Assembly (NCBI RefSeq): GCF_002531725.1
Contig: NZ_NWSQ01000005.1
Span: 310,001-374,000, forward strand
Direction: 5' to 3'
Origin: Rhizobium sp. L43
GTDB lineage: Bacteria > Pseudomonadota > Alphaproteobacteria > Rhizobiales > Rhizobiaceae
DNA length: 64,000 nucleotides
Positions 49,570 through 58,844 of this stretch are shown here, piece by piece; position 1 is the stretch's first letter; every line of letters starts with the position of its first letter. Below the pieces are notes generated by a model, which saw nothing but the letters and a program-made list of their open reading frames with translations, ran no database searches and was not told the DNA's origin. The position numbers and the translations under genes were made by a program.

Positions 49570-50070
49570 ATGCAGCAGCCGTCCGCCAAGGGATACAGCC
49601 TGAGCCAGCGTCTTCTTCACTGGGCGGTGGCGCTGCTGATCTTCTTCAACCTGCTGTTCCCCGACGGCATGAACATCTGGCATCGGCTGATGCGCAGAGG
49701 CCAGGTGCCGACGCCCGAGCAGGTTTCGTCGGCGAATATTCATGCCTATGTCGGCATCGCCATCCTGCTGCTTGCCGTCCTCAGGCTCGGGTTGCGTTTT
49801 ACCAAGGGCGTGCCGGCCGAGGCAACCGAGGAGCCGGCGATCTTCCGCCTTGCCGCAAGGCTTGCTCATGCCGGTCTCTATATCCTGATCTTCGCGATGC
49901 CGCTTTCCGGCATCGCCGCCTATTACTTCGGCATCAATCCCGCCGGTTCGTTCCACGCGGATATCCTGAAGATCATTCTCTGGGCGCTGATCGCGGCGCA
50001 TGTCGCCGGCGCCCTCGTCCATCAGTTCTATTGGAAAAGCAATGTTCTGCGCCGCATGACGCTCGGCTGA
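49570..50070 (+). CDS. Cytochrome b561 family protein
   Basis: A 166-residue inner-membrane diheme cytochrome with four hydrophobic segments. Heme-ligand histidines are in LLHWAVALL (segment 1), NIHAYVGIAI (segment 2), RLAHAGLYILIF and AAHVAGALVHQF (segment 4). Such proteins transfer electrons from quinol to periplasmic acceptors. Starts at ATG 49570. Convergent with the TraB gene, 12 bases apart. Confidence 0.9.
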   Translation: MQQPSAKGYSLSQRLLHWAVALLIFFNLLFPDGMNIWHRLMRRGQVPTPEQVSSANIHAYVGIAILLLAVLRLGLRFTKGVPAEATEEPAIFRLAARLAHAGLYILIFAMPLSGIAAYYFGINPAGSFHADILKIILWALIAAHVAGALVHQFYWKSNVLRRMTLG

Positions 50071-50082
50071 CCGCTGGCTTGT

Positions 50083-51138
50083 TCAGTTTGCCGCGGTGAC
50101 GGTAAAGCCCTGCCGGCGCAGCAGTTCAACCAAACCTTCGTCGCCGGGCAAGTGTGCCGCTCCGACGGCGATCATGGTGCGCCCTTGGTCGAGGTAGGGC
50201 TTCGCCCGTTCTGCCATGACCTTGTTTCGATCCGTGATCATGCGGTTTTCGAAAGCTTTTTCCGCAGCGAGATCTGTCGAAACGACCTCCATCAGTGCGA
50301 AGATCATGCCAATCTTTCCCTGATCGTAGAGGCCGATCATCGTCTCGGTTATGTCATCCATACCGTTCGGAAACGCCAGCAACTCCCGCAGGTTCTGAAG
50401 CATCAAGTCGTCCGGGACATCTGACAGGGCCTTGATTTGTTCGTCCGGCGTTTCCAGACCGACCAGATCGACGCCGTCATTCAGCGCTCCGAGCGCAAGA
50501 GATTCGTCTAGTACCTTGAGGCCTCCTGCTCTGCGCTTGATGTCGCAACCACGTGTCTGCAGGCTTGCGTAGATGAACCAAGGCCGCATCTTTGCCATCA
50601 TGTTCATGTTGATGCCCTTTTTCTTCAAGCCGGCAGCGACTTCGCGGGTCGCGTCAGGAGGCAAGATGCGATCGAGGGTTTTGTCACCTTCAAGCATCGT
50701 CAACTCGGGATGCTTCAAGATTTCCAGCGCCAGTTTTTCCGGCTCCGCGACTTCCGCCAACTCGACAGTGAGAGTGTCGATTGCGTTGTATGCTTCGTAA
50801 AATCCCTCCGGCATATCCAATACGCGGGAATCGCTCACATGCATTGTGCCGAGCAACCAGGACGGCTCAAGGCCCGGCCTTTCGATTTTCCAGAAGATCG
50901 CATTGCCGTTCGGGATCGTCTCGGCTTTCTCAACAGCCTTCCTGAAAAGGGCGGGATCTTCCTTTGCCAGTTGGGTCAAAAGGTTCTGACCAGAGCAAGC
51001 CAGTTGGTCATCGCCCAAGGCAGGCGAAAGAGAAAATATCGTCAGTACCGCCACTGCCACAAGGCGCGCGCCGTTGGTGAACGTGAAAAGACCTTTCAAG
51101 GCCGCTCTTGAGGTGAAATCCGTATTCAGGCTGAGCAT
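50083..51138 (-). CDS. TraB/GumN family protein (paralog 1)
   Basis: A 351-residue protein with an N-terminal hydrophobic signal or anchor (GARLVAVAVLTIFSLSPALG) and then a TraB/GumN domain. The two Gly-x2-His motifs of the family, GTMH (in LLGTMHVSD) and GAAH (in VGAAHLPG), and the RMITDRNKVMAERA helix are present; in the Tiki branch these build a metalloprotease site. A role in the periplasm or envelope is likely. Tandem with a second paralog upstream on the same strand. The codon use is slightly less GC-rich than that of its sister. Confidence 0.85.
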   Translation of the reverse strand: MLSLNTDFTSRAALKGLFTFTNGARLVAVAVLTIFSLSPALGDDQLACSGQNLLTQLAKEDPALFRKAVEKAETIPNGNAIFWKIERPGLEPSWLLGTMHVSDSRVLDMPEGFYEAYNAIDTLTVELAEVAEPEKLALEILKHPELTMLEGDKTLDRILPPDATREVAAGLKKKGINMNMMAKMRPWFIYASLQTRGCDIKRRAGGLKVLDESLALGALNDGVDLVGLETPDEQIKALSDVPDDLMLQNLRELLAFPNGMDDITETMIGLYDQGKIGMIFALMEVVSTDLAAEKAFENRMITDRNKVMAERAKPYLDQGRTMIAVGAAHLPGDEGLVELLRRQGFTVTAAN

Positions 51139-51348
51139 CGAAAAACTCTTTGGGAAGCAAAGGGTTGTAAATGCCGCCATGTGACGTATGCAAACTGCGG
51201 TTGTCAATCTCGGCTGGTGGTCGCCACCCCAAATTATGAGGCGGACCTCAACAGCGCCACGTCAAATCGGATTCATGCGACGCGCTTTAAGTCTTTGACT
51301 TATGCAGGTCGTTATCCCAAAATCGCTGCGCACTTTGGGCGACATGCA

Positions 51349-52425
51349 TCAGTTTACAGCCGTCACCGTAAAGCCCTGCTTGCGCAGCAGTTCGATGACG
51401 CCGTCCTTGCCGGGCAGGTGCAGGGCGCCGACGGCCATGAAGACATTGCCGCCGTCGAGAATGGGGGCGGCGCGCTCGGCCATTACCTTGTTGCGGTCGA
51501 GGATGACGCGCTGTTCGAAGGCGGCGTAGTCGTTGCTTTCGTCCTTATTCTCAGGCGTCACGGTCTTCAACATCGGCATGGTCATGCCGATGTCGCCGGA
51601 GAGATAGAGGTCGGTCATCGTCTCCACCACATCGCTCATCTTGTCGCCGAGCTCCAGCGTCTCGATCAGCGATTTCAGATGGAATTCGATCGGCAGGTCG
51701 GCCATGGCCTGGATCTGTTCGGCGAGCGTTTCCAGCCCCTTGACCTGTTTGCCCTGAGCAACGGCGTCGGTGGCGATCTTCTGGTCGAGGAACTGCACGC
51801 CTTTCGCCTTGCGGGCGATTTCGCAGGCCGGCAGGGCGACGGCGCTCGAGATCATCCACGGCCGCATGCGCGAGACGGCACCGAGCGGGATGCCGCGCTG
51901 CTTCAAGCCGGCTTCGAGGCGCTTGTAGTCCTCGGGAGAAAGCAGCTTGTCGATCGTCGTACCGTCGGTGAACATCGTCAATTCAGGCTTTGCGAGCAGG
52001 GCCGCGGTTGCCTTGCGCTCATCGAGGATCTCGTCGGATTCGATGATGATCGTATCGGCGGCGTCGTGGGCGGCCTGGGCGCGCGGCGGCAGGGCCAGTA
52101 CACGCGGATCGGTGACATGCATGCTGCCGAGCAACCACGAGGGCGCAAGTCCGGGCTTTTCGATTTTCCAGAAGATGCCCTTGCCGTTCGGCGTTGCGTC
52201 GGCTTCCTTCACCGCCTCGGCGTAGCGGGCGGGATCGTTCTGCTGCAGCTCGACCATCAGGTTGCGACCGGTGCAGGCCGCCTCTTCGGCCGCCGCCGGC
52301 CTGGCGGCCAGGAAGGCGACAAACAGCGCGGCAAGAAGCAGCATGTGAAAGGCTGCAATCAGCCAGAGCAACAGATTGGCCGGCACTGCGAGGTAAGACG
52401 TCCGGCGGCCGATTGATGTCGTCAT
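51349..52425 (-). CDS. TraB/GumN family protein (paralog 2)
   Basis: A 358-residue sister of the preceding protein: hydrophobic N-terminal segment (LLLWLIAAFHMLLLAALFVA), GSMH in LLGSMHVTD, GALH in VGALHLPG and the same QRVILDRNKVMAERA helix. The two ends share KQGFTVTA and match along their length, so they arose by tandem duplication and then diverged. The ATG at 52425 is used; another in-frame ATG at 52461 exists. Ligand or substrate unknown. Confidence 0.85.
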   Translation of the reverse strand: MTTSIGRRTSYLAVPANLLLWLIAAFHMLLLAALFVAFLAARPAAAEEAACTGRNLMVELQQNDPARYAEAVKEADATPNGKGIFWKIEKPGLAPSWLLGSMHVTDPRVLALPPRAQAAHDAADTIIIESDEILDERKATAALLAKPELTMFTDGTTIDKLLSPEDYKRLEAGLKQRGIPLGAVSRMRPWMISSAVALPACEIARKAKGVQFLDQKIATDAVAQGKQVKGLETLAEQIQAMADLPIEFHLKSLIETLELGDKMSDVVETMTDLYLSGDIGMTMPMLKTVTPENKDESNDYAAFEQRVILDRNKVMAERAAPILDGGNVFMAVGALHLPGKDGVIELLRKQGFTVTAVN

Positions 52426-52504
52426 GATGGGTGTTCCGATCACATGCTCTATAGGCTTCATGCTCTACGCCCGGCTTGCGCATATTCCTTTAAGAGGATG
52501 CGTT

Positions 52505-52532
52505 AACGAAAAGTTACGAACGAAAAGTTACG
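52505..52532. repeat. Tandem 14-bp repeat covering the xerC stop codon
   Basis: AACGAAAAGTTACG occurs twice with no gap (52505-52518 and 52519-52532). The second copy contains the xerC stop codon. The left side, TTAACGAAAAGTTAC at 52503-52517, is a seven-of-eight match to a CtrA-type box. Confidence 0.8.
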
Positions 52533-53463
52533 CGCGCGGATGCGCCCGATCATACACCTCGAGCAGTCGCGATGCATCGACGCCGGTATAGACCTGCGTT
52601 GTCGACAGGCTGGCATGGCCGAGCAGTTCCTGAATGGTGCGCAGATCGCCGCCGCCGGCAAGCAGGTGGGTGGCGAAGGAGTGGCGAAGCGCATGCGGCG
52701 TCGCCGTCTCCGGCAGGCCGAAGGCGCTGCGCAGCTTCTGCATGGCGCGCTGGATGATCGCCGCCTGCAGCTTGCCGCCGCGGGCGCCGCGAAACAGCGG
52801 CTCACCGCTTTCGAGATGATAGGGGCAGAGCGTGCGGTATTTCTCGACCGCGTCGAAAACCACCGAGAGCAGCGGCACCAGCCGCGTCTTGTTGCCCTTG
52901 CCGGTGATGCGCAGCGTTGTCGCACCCTTCTGCAGGTCTGATGGAACGAGATCCAGCGCCTCGGAGATGCGCAGGCCGCAACCGTAAAGCAGGGTCATGA
53001 CAGCCGCATCGCGGGCGGCGATCCAGGGTTCGTCGTGGAGCTGGGCTTCGCCGCTGACGACGGTGATCGCCTGCGTATCCGACAGCGGCTTGGGCAGCGA
53101 TTTCGGCTGCTTCGGCGAACGGATCGCGGCAGCACCGGCGGCATTGACCAGGCCCTTCTTTTCGAGATGGCGCAGCAGCGAGCGAAGGCCGGCGAGATTG
53201 CGGCCGAGCGAGCGGGCGCCGGAACCCTGCTTGCGCCGCGCCGCGAGAAAGGCGCGGAAATCGGCGGGGCGCAATTCCCTGATATCGCCAAGCGTCGCCG
53301 GTCCGGCGAGATGGCCGGTCAGAAAGGTCAGGAACTGACGGGTATCGCGTTCATAGGCATCGAGCGTATGCTCGGAAAGCCGGCGCTCGCGGGCGAGATT
53401 TTCGAGCCACGCGGCCCGCTCCGCCATCAGGTGCGGATCGGCGATTACAAGCAGTTCATTCAC
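52528..53463 (-). CDS. xerC: Tyrosine recombinase XerC
   Basis: A 311-residue site-specific recombinase that resolves chromosome dimers at dif with XerD. The complete catalytic set is visible: R165 (GLRISEAL), K189 (TGKGNKTR), H257 and R260 (HALRHSFATHL), H283 (LLGHASL) and Y292 (QVYTGVD). The N-terminal SAM-like core-binding domain spans residues about 12-105. Housekeeping size and single-copy context near priA support XerC rather than a mobile-element integrase. XerC versus XerD cannot be fully separated by eye. Confidence 0.9.
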   Translation of the reverse strand: MNELLVIADPHLMAERAAWLENLARERRLSEHTLDAYERDTRQFLTFLTGHLAGPATLGDIRELRPADFRAFLAARRKQGSGARSLGRNLAGLRSLLRHLEKKGLVNAAGAAAIRSPKQPKSLPKPLSDTQAITVVSGEAQLHDEPWIAARDAAVMTLLYGCGLRISEALDLVPSDLQKGATTLRITGKGNKTRLVPLLSVVFDAVEKYRTLCPYHLESGEPLFRGARGGKLQAAIIQRAMQKLRSAFGLPETATPHALRHSFATHLLAGGGDLRTIQELLGHASLSTTQVYTGVDASRLLEVYDRAHPRA

Positions 53464-53603
53464 GTCGCTGGCCTTGATTTTGCCTTCAAGTCCGCCAATT
53501 TGAAGCAGGAACGGTTATGAAATTGCTAATGCCGGCCAAACCTTTGTCATCCCTGGATCATATTCTACTGCGATAGCTTTATACCCCACAGACAGGATCT
53601 TTC

Positions 53604-54554
53604 ATGGCACGGCGCGATTCCATGACGGCTTTCGGACAGCTCGCGGAAGCGATCGCTCTCGTTTCACAGGGAAAGCCCGGTCATATCGTTGACACGCTGA
53701 TTGCCGAACGCGGCCGGAGGATCGTCAAAAATCCGCTCTGGCCGGTCATGCGGCCGTTCCTCTACACGCTGCTGCGCTACAACAAGGCGCTCGAATTCGC
53801 CAATGCGGTCGCCAAAATGCCGGGTTTCCAGTCGTTCGAATATCTGAGCGACGTGCTGAAACTCGACATCGGCATCGTCAATGGCGAACGGATTCCGGAG
53901 ACCGGCGGCTTCATCCTCGTCAGCAATCATCCCACAGGCATTGCCGACGGTGTTGCGGTGTTCGATCTCCTGAAGGCACGCCGGCCGGATATGATGTTCT
54001 TTGCCAATCGCGATGCCATCCGCGTCAATCCGCGCTTTGCCGAGATGATCATTCCCGTCGAATGGCGCGAGGAATATAAGAGCAAGCTGAAGGCGCGCGA
54101 GACGCTGCAATTGACCAACCATGCGGTGCGGGAAGGCAAGGCGACGGTGCTCTTTCCCTCGGGCCGCATCGCCTACTGGGCGAATGGCCGGCTGAACGAG
54201 CGCCCATGGAAGACCTCTGCCGTTGGGCTGGCGCGCAAATACAATCTGCCGATTCTTCCCGTCCATATGACGGCGCGCAATTCCGGCCTGTTCTACTGGC
54301 TGGCGAAATGGTCGACCGAGCTTCGCGACATGACGGTGTTTCACGAGTTGCTGAACAAACGCGGTGACCGCTTCGATTTCGTGATCGGCAACCTCATTCC
54401 GGCCGAACAGCTGGACGGTGACCTCAACGAGGTGACGAAGGCGCTGGAGAAACATACGGTGCGCGACATGGCTCACGATGGCGATGCGACCTTCACGCCG
54501 GTCAGCCAGCCGGCTGCGGCGGTGCCTCGCGAGCTACCGGTTCCTGCAATCTAA
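53604..54554 (+). CDS. 1-acyl-sn-glycerol-3-phosphate acyltransferase-like protein
   Basis: A 316-residue lysophospholipid acyltransferase-type protein. The active-site motif is SNHPTGIADG (His-x5-Asp variant seen in one branch of the family), followed by FFANRDAIRVNP and the FPSGRIAYW glyceride-binding block near residue 190. It probably acylates a lysolipid or an ornithine-lipid-like acceptor at the membrane. Divergent from xerC. The gene is followed by a GNAT gene on the same strand with 19 bases between. Confidence 0.85.
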   Translation: MARRDSMTAFGQLAEAIALVSQGKPGHIVDTLIAERGRRIVKNPLWPVMRPFLYTLLRYNKALEFANAVAKMPGFQSFEYLSDVLKLDIGIVNGERIPETGGFILVSNHPTGIADGVAVFDLLKARRPDMMFFANRDAIRVNPRFAEMIIPVEWREEYKSKLKARETLQLTNHAVREGKATVLFPSGRIAYWANGRLNERPWKTSAVGLARKYNLPILPVHMTARNSGLFYWLAKWSTELRDMTVFHELLNKRGDRFDFVIGNLIPAEQLDGDLNEVTKALEKHTVRDMAHDGDATFTPVSQPAAAVPRELPVPAI

Positions 54555-54573
54555 AGAGATCGGCATTGCCGTG

Positions 54574-55035
54574 ATGATCGATGTCCGCATCATCCGCGAT
54601 CGATTGCCGCGGGAGATCGCAGATCTCGAAAGCGCGGCCCGGCAAGAGGGATATCGCCATATCACCCGTCTTGTCGACGAATGGGCGGCCGGCGACACCA
54701 GGTTCGAGCGGGACGGTGAAAGATTGCTTGGCGCCTATGTCGATCAGGCGCTCGCCGGCATCGGCGGTATGACCGTCGAAGCTGCCATGTCAGGGGCGTT
54801 GCGGATGCGGCGTTTCTACATCAGTGCTGCGATGCGCAGGCGCGGCATCGGCCGGATGCTGGCCCTGGCGCTGGTCGACCATGCACGATCCCGTTGCAGC
54901 ATCGTCACCGTTCATGCGGGAAACGATGGCGCGGCGAAATTCTGGGTGTCGCTCGGATTTCAGGCCAATGGGCGGGACGGATACACACATCGTCTCGACC
55001 TGCACGGGTCGAGCTTCACGCCCCAATCTCCTTGA
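54574..55035 (+). CDS. GNAT family N-acetyltransferase
   Basis: A 153-residue GNAT protein with acetyl-CoA motif ISAAMRRRGIGRMLALALV (R-R-x-G-I-G) near residues 85-103 and a C-terminal NDGAAKFWVSLGFQANGRDG (FW-x-x-x-G-F). Substrate unknown. ATG at 54574 follows a GTG one codon earlier, either could be used. The last 20 bases overlap the end of the convergent DHDPS-family gene, an antisense overlap of 3' ends. Confidence 0.82.
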   Translation: MIDVRIIRDRLPREIADLESAARQEGYRHITRLVDEWAAGDTRFERDGERLLGAYVDQALAGIGGMTVEAAMSGALRMRRFYISAAMRRRGIGRMLALALVDHARSRCSIVTVHAGNDGAAKFWVSLGFQANGRDGYTHRLDLHGSSFTPQSP

Positions 55036-55948
55036 GGCGAATGGCCTGGCGCGCCAGCAACCGCTCGATATCGGCAATATCGAGCGCCGAGAGCCTGGCG
55101 CCCGGCTTGCGCAAGGCGGCGGACCTGATCACGCCGCGCTTGGCGAGCACATATTTGCGCGAGGCAAGGCCGATGCCCTGCTGCTGTTCGTAGCGGGCGA
55201 GCGGCAGATAGGCATCGAAGATTTCATGGGCGCGATCGGGATTTCCGGCGGCATAGGCCGCGACGACGCCGACCATCATCTCCGGATAACAGAAGCCGGT
55301 CATGGCGCCATCGGCGCCGCGACCCATCTCTTCGGGCAGGAAAAGCCCACCATTGCCGCAGAGGATGGAGATGCGCCGCATGCCGCCCTTGTCGCTGGCG
55401 GCGCGAAGCGCTGATATCTTCGAAAGACCCGGCCAATCCTCGTGCTTGAGCATGACGCAATTCGGCACCTCGTTGACGATGCGCTCGATGACCTGGGGCG
55501 CGATCGATACATTGGTGGTCAGCGGATAATCCTGCAGCACAAAGGGCGTATCGCCTAGGGCCTCGCCGACCGACTGGTAGAAGGCGAAGGCCTGGTCGTC
55601 GGTCTTGACGGTCCAGGGCGGCGCAACCATGACGCCGGCAGCACCCGCCCCCATGACCGCTTCGGCAAGTTCGCGCATCGGCGCAAGTCCCGGCGCCGAG
55701 ACACCGACGACGACGGGAAGACGGCCGTCCAGGCGCTTCAACACCCGTTCGACCACGATCCGTGATTCCTCGGCGGTCAGTTTCGGGGCCTCGCCGAGCT
55801 GGCCGAGCACCGTCAGGCCGGTGACGCCGGCACCCTCGTAGAAATCGACCATGCTGTCGATGCTTTCGAGATCGAGAGCGCCGTCATCGGTAAACGGGGT
55901 TGCGGCGATCACATAGACGCCCTTGGCATCTTCGGTCAGTCTGGCCAT
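55016..55948 (-). CDS. Dihydrodipicolinate synthase family lyase
   Basis: A 310-residue class I aldolase of the DHDPS/N-acetylneuraminate lyase family. Schiff-base Lys is K168 (CVMLKHEDWPG) and the catalytic Tyr is Y141 (VLQDYPLTTN). The family GTTGE signature reads GQLGE (residues 49-53), i.e. two Thr are replaced, so it is unlikely to be the lysine-pathway DapA and more likely acts on a sugar acid or other 2-oxo acid. The ATG at 55948 begins MARLTEDAKGVYV. Divergent from priA. Confidence 0.87.
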   Translation of the reverse strand: MARLTEDAKGVYVIAATPFTDDGALDLESIDSMVDFYEGAGVTGLTVLGQLGEAPKLTAEESRIVVERVLKRLDGRLPVVVGVSAPGLAPMRELAEAVMGAGAAGVMVAPPWTVKTDDQAFAFYQSVGEALGDTPFVLQDYPLTTNVSIAPQVIERIVNEVPNCVMLKHEDWPGLSKISALRAASDKGGMRRISILCGNGGLFLPEEMGRGADGAMTGFCYPEMMVGVVAAYAAGNPDRAHEIFDAYLPLARYEQQQGIGLASRKYVLAKRGVIRSAALRKPGARLSALDIADIERLLARQAIRLKEIGA

Positions 55949-56159
55949 TGGGCTCTCCGCTTCAGTGGCCGAAGAACAGCGCTTCGGCAGTTCGAATAAG
56001 ATCTTCCGGCAATCTATGCGGCCAATCGCTGGCCCGGCAACCATTTCGTTGGGGATACGGGCGATCTCCGCAGACCTTCGTCATCGCCATTTCGTGCTAG
56101 AGACGCCGCCTCGTCTTTGCGGTTCCAATTCCATCGATTTGCGGGCATGGTCTCGCCCG

Positions 56160-58376
56160 ATGAGCACAGATTCGTCCGATCTCTTTGGCGCGCTTTTCGA
56201 GGCACCGCCCGCGAACCGAACGGTTCCCGTGCTGGTGCCGATGCCGGCGCCGAAACCCTATTCCTATTCGGTGCCGGATGGCATGGCGGTTGAACCCGGC
56301 TCGGTCGTGCAGGTGCCGCTCGGCCCGCGGCAGGTGATCGGCGTCGTCTGGGACGGCGGCGAGGACGGTGTCGATCCAAAGAAGCTCCGGCCGATCAGCC
56401 ATGTCTTCGACTGCCCGCCACTCTCCCGGGAAATGCGCGATTTCATCGACTGGGTCGCGACCTATACGCTCTCGCCGCCCGGCCTCGTCGCCCGCATGGC
56501 GCTGCGGGCGCCGAACGCCTTCGAGCCGGAGCCGATGGTGGAGGGGCTGAAGCTCGTCGGCGGTGAACCGGAGCGGATGACGCCGGCGCGCGCCCGGGTG
56601 CTCGACACGGCCTCCGACGGCCTTTCCTGGACGCGCAGCGGCCTGGCGCATGCGGCGGGTGTCTCGACGAGCGTCGTCGACGGGCTGATCACGCTCGGCA
56701 TTTTCGAGACGATATTCCTGCCACCGCCGCCTGTTGTGGCGATGCCTGATCCCAATTTTGCCGCCGCGCGCCTCGAAGGGCCGCAGAAGGCGGCGGCCGA
56801 AGAGATCGTTGCCGACGTCCGCAAGGGCGAATTTTCGGTGTCGCTGATCGACGGGGTGACCGGCTCCGGCAAGACCGAGGTTTATTTCGAGGCGATTGCC
56901 GAGACGCTGAAGCGCGGCAAGCAAGTGCTGATCCTGCTGCCGGAAATTGCGCTGACGGCAAGTTTCATGGAGCGTTTCCAGGACCGTTTCGGGGCAAAGC
57001 CGGCCGAATGGCATTCCGATCTTGCGCCGCGTATGCGCGAGAAGGTCTGGCGCCAGGCGGTGACCGGCGAGGTGCGCGTCGTGGCCGGCGCCCGCTCGGC
57101 GCTCTTCCTGCCCTTCGAGGATCTCGGTCTGATCATCGTCGATGAGGAGCACGATCCCGCCTACAAGCAGGAGGATCGCGTCTTCTACAATGCCCGCGAC
57201 ATGGCTGTGGTGCGCGGCCGCATCGGCGATTTTCCCGTCATTTTGGTGTCGGCGACGCCGTCGGTCGAAAGCCAGGTCAACGGGCAGAGTGGCCGCTACA
57301 GCACCGTCCATCTGCCGACGCGTTTCGGCGATGCGGCGCTGCCGGATCTGCATCTCGTCGATATGCGCCGGCATGCGCCGGAGCGCGGCGGCTTCCTGTC
57401 GCCGGTGTTGATCCGCGCGATCGGCAAGACGGTGGAGAAGCGGGAACAGGCGCTGCTCTTTCTCAACCGGCGCGGTTATGCGCCGCTGACGCTCTGCCGG
57501 GTCTGCGGCCACAGGTTCCAATGCCCGCAATGTTCGAGCTGGCTGGTGGAGCATCGCTTCCGCAAGCAGCTGCAATGCCATCAATGCGGCCATGCCGAGC
57601 GCACGCCGGAAGCGTGCCCGGAATGCGGCACGCTCGACCATCTCGTTGCCTGCGGGCCAGGCGTCGAGCGCATCGCCGAGGAGGTGGAGCGGCATTTTCC
57701 GGAGGCACGGACGATCGTTCTCTCTTCCGATATCATGGGCGGGGTGAAGCGGCTGCGGCTGGAGCTGGACGCGATCGCCAAGGGCGAGGCGGATATCGTC
57801 ATCGGCACCCAGCTCGTCGCCAAGGGGCATAATTTTCCGCTGATGACGCTGGTCGGCATTGTCGATGCCGATCTTGGGCTCGCCAATGGCGACCCGCGCG
57901 CGGCCGAGCGCACCTTCCAGCTTTTGTCGCAGGTGACGGGCCGGGCCGGGCGCACCGGCCTGAAGAGCCATGGGCTGCTGCAGACTTATCAGCCGCAGCA
58001 TCCTGTCATGCAGGCGATCGTATCAGGCGATTCCGACGCCTTCTATGAGCGCGAGATCACCGAACGCGAACGCGCCGTATTGCCGCCCTTCGGCCGGCTC
58101 GCCTCGATCATCGTTTCTGCCGAAACCCGCCATGACGCTGAAAACCATGCGCGCGGCATGCGCAATGCGGCACCGCAGGTGTCGGGCATTTCGGTGCTCG
58201 GCCCGGCCGAGGCGCCGCTTGCGCTGGTGCGCGGCCGCCACCGCTTCCGCCTCCTGGTGCACGGCCGGCGGAATTCTGACATGCAGGGTTTCCTGCGGGC
58301 GATGCTGTCGCAATCGCCCAAGGAGCGCGGATCGGTGCAGGTGCAGCTGGATATCGATCCGCAGAGTTTTCTCTAA
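56160..58376 (+). CDS. priA: Primosomal protein N' (replication restart helicase)
   Basis: A 738-residue superfamily 2 helicase that reloads replisomes at collapsed forks. Walker A is GVTGSGKTEVYF, Walker B/DEAH is IIVDEEHDPAYKQ, and zinc-binding cysteines are in CRVCGHRFQCPQC and CHQCGHAERTPEACPECG. N-terminal DNA-binding part: PYSYSVPDGM and VQVPLGPRQVIGVVW. An open frame extends upstream but the ATG at 56160 gives the family N terminus. The DHDPS-family gene is divergent from it. Confidence 0.96.
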   Translation: MSTDSSDLFGALFEAPPANRTVPVLVPMPAPKPYSYSVPDGMAVEPGSVVQVPLGPRQVIGVVWDGGEDGVDPKKLRPISHVFDCPPLSREMRDFIDWVATYTLSPPGLVARMALRAPNAFEPEPMVEGLKLVGGEPERMTPARARVLDTASDGLSWTRSGLAHAAGVSTSVVDGLITLGIFETIFLPPPPVVAMPDPNFAAARLEGPQKAAAEEIVADVRKGEFSVSLIDGVTGSGKTEVYFEAIAETLKRGKQVLILLPEIALTASFMERFQDRFGAKPAEWHSDLAPRMREKVWRQAVTGEVRVVAGARSALFLPFEDLGLIIVDEEHDPAYKQEDRVFYNARDMAVVRGRIGDFPVILVSATPSVESQVNGQSGRYSTVHLPTRFGDAALPDLHLVDMRRHAPERGGFLSPVLIRAIGKTVEKREQALLFLNRRGYAPLTLCRVCGHRFQCPQCSSWLVEHRFRKQLQCHQCGHAERTPEACPECGTLDHLVACGPGVERIAEEVERHFPEARTIVLSSDIMGGVKRLRLELDAIAKGEADIVIGTQLVAKGHNFPLMTLVGIVDADLGLANGDPRAAERTFQLLSQVTGRAGRTGLKSHGLLQTYQPQHPVMQAIVSGDSDAFYEREITERERAVLPPFGRLASIIVSAETRHDAENHARGMRNAAPQVSGISVLGPAEAPLALVRGRHRFRLLVHGRRNSDMQGFLRAMLSQSPKERGSVQVQLDIDPQSFL

Positions 58377-58454
58377 AACAGAACGCCGCCATTTCCTCCT
58401 TTTCCGGCGCATGCCATAAAACACTGATTCATCCGGGTGATTTGGGGCTGACGC

Positions 58455-58844
58455 ATGGAGTTTTATTTTCCGACCGAGCTTGGCGAGCAGCTTGCCTTTT
58501 GCTCTGCCGCTTTCACGGCGCTCGCCGGCTTCATCATGATGTTTGCGCCGGGGCAGACCTTCCGTCTTCTCGGCCTGCAGGTGCAGGAGGGGCGGCCGGA
58601 AGGTTTTGGCGAGGGACGCTCGATGGGCGGTTTCTATCTCGGCTTCGGCCTGTCGGCGATCATGCTGGCCCAGAACTGGATCTATATGGCGCTCGGCGCC
58701 TCTTTCGCGATGGCGGCCTTTGCCCGTATCATCTCGATCCTGTCCGATAAGGGGAGTAATCTCGTCAACTATTTACTCCTGGTTGTACAGATCGCTTTGG
58801 CCGCGCTACCGCTGCTCTACGTTTTCGGCTTCACCCAGACGTGA
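58455..58844 (+). CDS. Small four-segment membrane protein
   Basis: A 129-residue inner-membrane protein with about four hydrophobic segments and conserved-looking polar turns (GEGRSMGGFYLGFGLS, SDKGSNLVNYLL). It resembles DUF4345-type small membrane proteins; homologs next to priA in the Agrobacterium group have, as I recall, been given names linked to phage infection, but I cannot confirm this. The family assignment is tentative. It lies between priA and the atp operon on the same strand. Confidence 0.6.
   Translation: MEFYFPTELGEQLAFCSAAFTALAGFIMMFAPGQTFRLLGLQVQEGRPEGFGEGRSMGGFYLGFGLSAIMLAQNWIYMALGASFAMAAFARIISILSDKGSNLVNYLLLVVQIALAALPLLYVFGFTQT

Noticed and set aside
52528..53463. Mobile-element integrase
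   Set aside because: The recombinase has housekeeping XerC size, no adjacent attachment repeats, tRNA or element cargo genes, and lies among conserved chromosomal genes.
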